A stretch of DNA of 5,689 nucleotides from Betaproteobacteria bacterium (GTDB lineage Bacteria; Pseudomonadota; Gammaproteobacteria; Burkholderiales; SG8-39), in the NCBI GenBank assembly GCA_029858545.1, contig JAOUFA010000255.1, forward strand, positions 1 through 5,689, given 5' to 3'. Position 1 is the stretch's first letter. Each line of letters opens with the position of its first letter. Position numbers and translations under genes: made by a program. Under the pieces are notes generated by a model that was not told the DNA's origin, made no database searches, and worked only from the letters and a program-made list of their open reading frames with translations. Of the stretch, positions 5,003 to 5,689 are shown piece by piece.

Positions 5003-5688
5003 TTTGGCACCCTACCCATACAAAGCAGGAATTGGGCGTCGCACCGGACCCAGAACTCAGGATTTGCGGAGTATTCGTTCCGGCACATCTGCTTGACACA
5101 GTCGCAACAATTGAAGTTCGTGCCGGCTCGTGAGCAGGCCCACTTTTCTATCTTCGTACAGCACCAATTGCCGATTGATCCCTTTTCATACCCAGCGGCT
5201 TGGCAGCTCTGAGCGACACATTTGTCGACCCATTTTCCGTAGTTGGATTCCTTTGAGGGCGGCGGCGGATCGGCCACTGGACATTCACTTGGGGTCTCGC
5301 AAATCGGTCGAGATGCCAATCCCATCTGGTCCGAATGCTTGATCGGGGACAGATGCACGTACACATATGCATTAATGCCGTCGTGAAGACCCAGGGGATC
5401 GAATTGCAGATACCTCCCAATCTCCGCCGAGTAATCCCTGAAGTAGTTGTACGCAAGATTCGTCTCCCGATCCGCATACTGCCCCGGGAATCTCAGCGGA
5501 AACTGGAACGCCGTCCCGTCTCGATCCGGATCCTCATTCGGCGGTGTAGCCCCGAAGGGCTCGCCTTGATCCCATCTCCACACCGTCTTCTGCGTCTCAT
5601 CGGCAATGACCCTCGGTGTGCCCAGATGATCGGCATGAATAAAGTACACATTCGCCGCCCCCGCCCCCACATGCACCGCCACATCCGC
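4999..5688 (-). CDS. Rhs repeat-associated core protein, 3' end with Cys-rich tip A
   Basis: The frame is open at the right edge, so the main Rhs protein (a large YD-repeat shell, often delivered by a type VI secretion system) continues outside; the GTG at 5682 is internal. The visible part starts with core sequence VYFIHADHLGTPR, then VWRWDQGEPFG, FPLRFPGQYADRE and RDYSAEIGRY. The cleavage motif DPLGL(x)18DQMGL has exact spacing and both Asp residues, but Gln replaces Pro in the second half. After it, 105 residues (5316-4999) form the tip: a proline-rich joint (VADPPPPSKE) and then a compact domain. The whole tip contains 13 cysteines, including CC pairs (WCC, NCCDC). No known toxin fold is recognisable to me. 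The downstream gene overlaps its stop by ATGA and is the expected immunity gene. YD repeats and the N-terminal delivery domain cannot be judged from this window. Confidence 0.85.
   Translation of the reverse strand, partial: ADVAVHVGAGAANVYFIHADHLGTPRVIADETQKTVWRWDQGEPFGATPPNEDPDRDGTAFQFPLRFPGQYADRETNLAYNYFRDYSAEIGRYLQFDPLGLHDGINAYVYVHLSPIKHSDQMGLASRPICETPSECPVADPPPPSKESNYGKWVDKCVAQSCQAAGYEKGSIGNWCCTKIEKWACSRAGTNFNCCDCVKQMCRNEYSANPEFWVRCDAQFLLCMGRVPK
5592..5625 (-). repeat. Rhs core direct-repeat copy 3, within the main Rhs gene
   Basis: This copy has the same 34-bp segment with two substitutions relative to copies 1 and 2, and encodes LGTPRVIADET. Here it is embedded in continuous core sequence (VYFIHADH before it, QKTVWRWD after it), so it is the resident copy with which displaced fragments could recombine. 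Confidence 0.85.
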
Positions 5689-5689
5689 G

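Larger units (their letters stand above)
3280..5689 (-). other. Tandem array of Rhs C-terminal tip / partner-gene cassettes
   Basis: Read on the - strand from the right edge, the order is: Rhs core end, tip A, partner A, core fragment, tip B, partner B, core scrap. A 34-bp core segment starts at 3280, 4462 and 5592, giving units of 1182 and 1130 bp. The two longer core segments (4187-4495 and 5317-5625) each encode 103 residues with no gaps; by hand count 68 are identical. The tips and partner genes beyond the core share no visible similarity. This is the plan known for Rhs loci in which displaced tip/immunity modules keep a little core homology and can be recombined back onto the main gene. 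GC content is visibly lower than in bases 1-3279. No VgrG, PAAR, chaperone or transposase gene is in the window. Confidence 0.8.

Noticed and set aside
3280..5625. CRISPR-like array from three 34-bp repeats
   Set aside because: The repeats are over 1.1 kb apart, are coding Rhs sequence, and the intervals hold genes instead of spacers.

Overview
The window reads as chromosome from a GC-rich proteobacterium. A betaproteobacterium, perhaps Rhodocyclales-like, is my best guess from the style of the NudC, the fused SpeD-SpeE, the CbbR-like regulator and the Rhs core. That taxonomic guess is inference and is not proven by the sequence. The window has two very different halves that meet near position 3280.

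Left half (1-2734, very GC-rich, all on the + strand): the C-terminal end of a LysR-type regulator (2-388, CbbR-like) is followed 6 nt later by nudC (395-1309), an NADH pyrophosphatase/NAD-cap hydrolase with an intact zinc ribbon and Nudix box. After a 137-nt leader comes a single 420-residue gene (1447-2709) that fuses S-adenosylmethionine decarboxylase (SpeD) to spermidine synthase (SpeE). The leader carries three TTGAA repeats and a strong hairpin plus T-tract ending just before the ribosome binding site. The fused protein would carry out both steps of aminopropyl transfer to make spermidine. A perfect 10-bp hairpin (2711-2734) closes this block.

Junction (2830-3313): an ORF6N-domain (phage-type DNA-binding) gene on the + strand is cut off at codon 150. 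Its last five codons and its stop come from a piece of Rhs gene in antisense.

Right half (3280-5689, lower GC, genes on the - strand): this is a tandem array of Rhs C-terminal cassettes. Read right to left, the 3' end of an Rhs core gene enters from outside the window and ends in a 105-residue Cys-rich tip (tip A, 4999-5316). It overlaps by ATGA a membrane-anchored partner gene (4496-5002). Directly after that gene's stop codon comes a displaced 103-codon copy of the Rhs core end with a second, unrelated Cys-rich tip (tip B, 3905-4186), and then a secreted, Cys-containing partner gene (3340-3864). A third short scrap of the same core follows and is fused to the ORF6N gene. A 34-bp core segment encoding LGTPR(L/V)IADET marks the edge of each cassette at 3280, 4462 and 5592.

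This matches the known plan of Rhs effectors with 'orphan' tip/immunity modules that can be swapped by recombination in the shared core. The two tips are not recognisable toxins to me. Both are rich in cysteine and both are paired with exported or membrane-anchored partners, which suggests effectors acting in the periplasm or envelope. That is the most promising new biology in the window.
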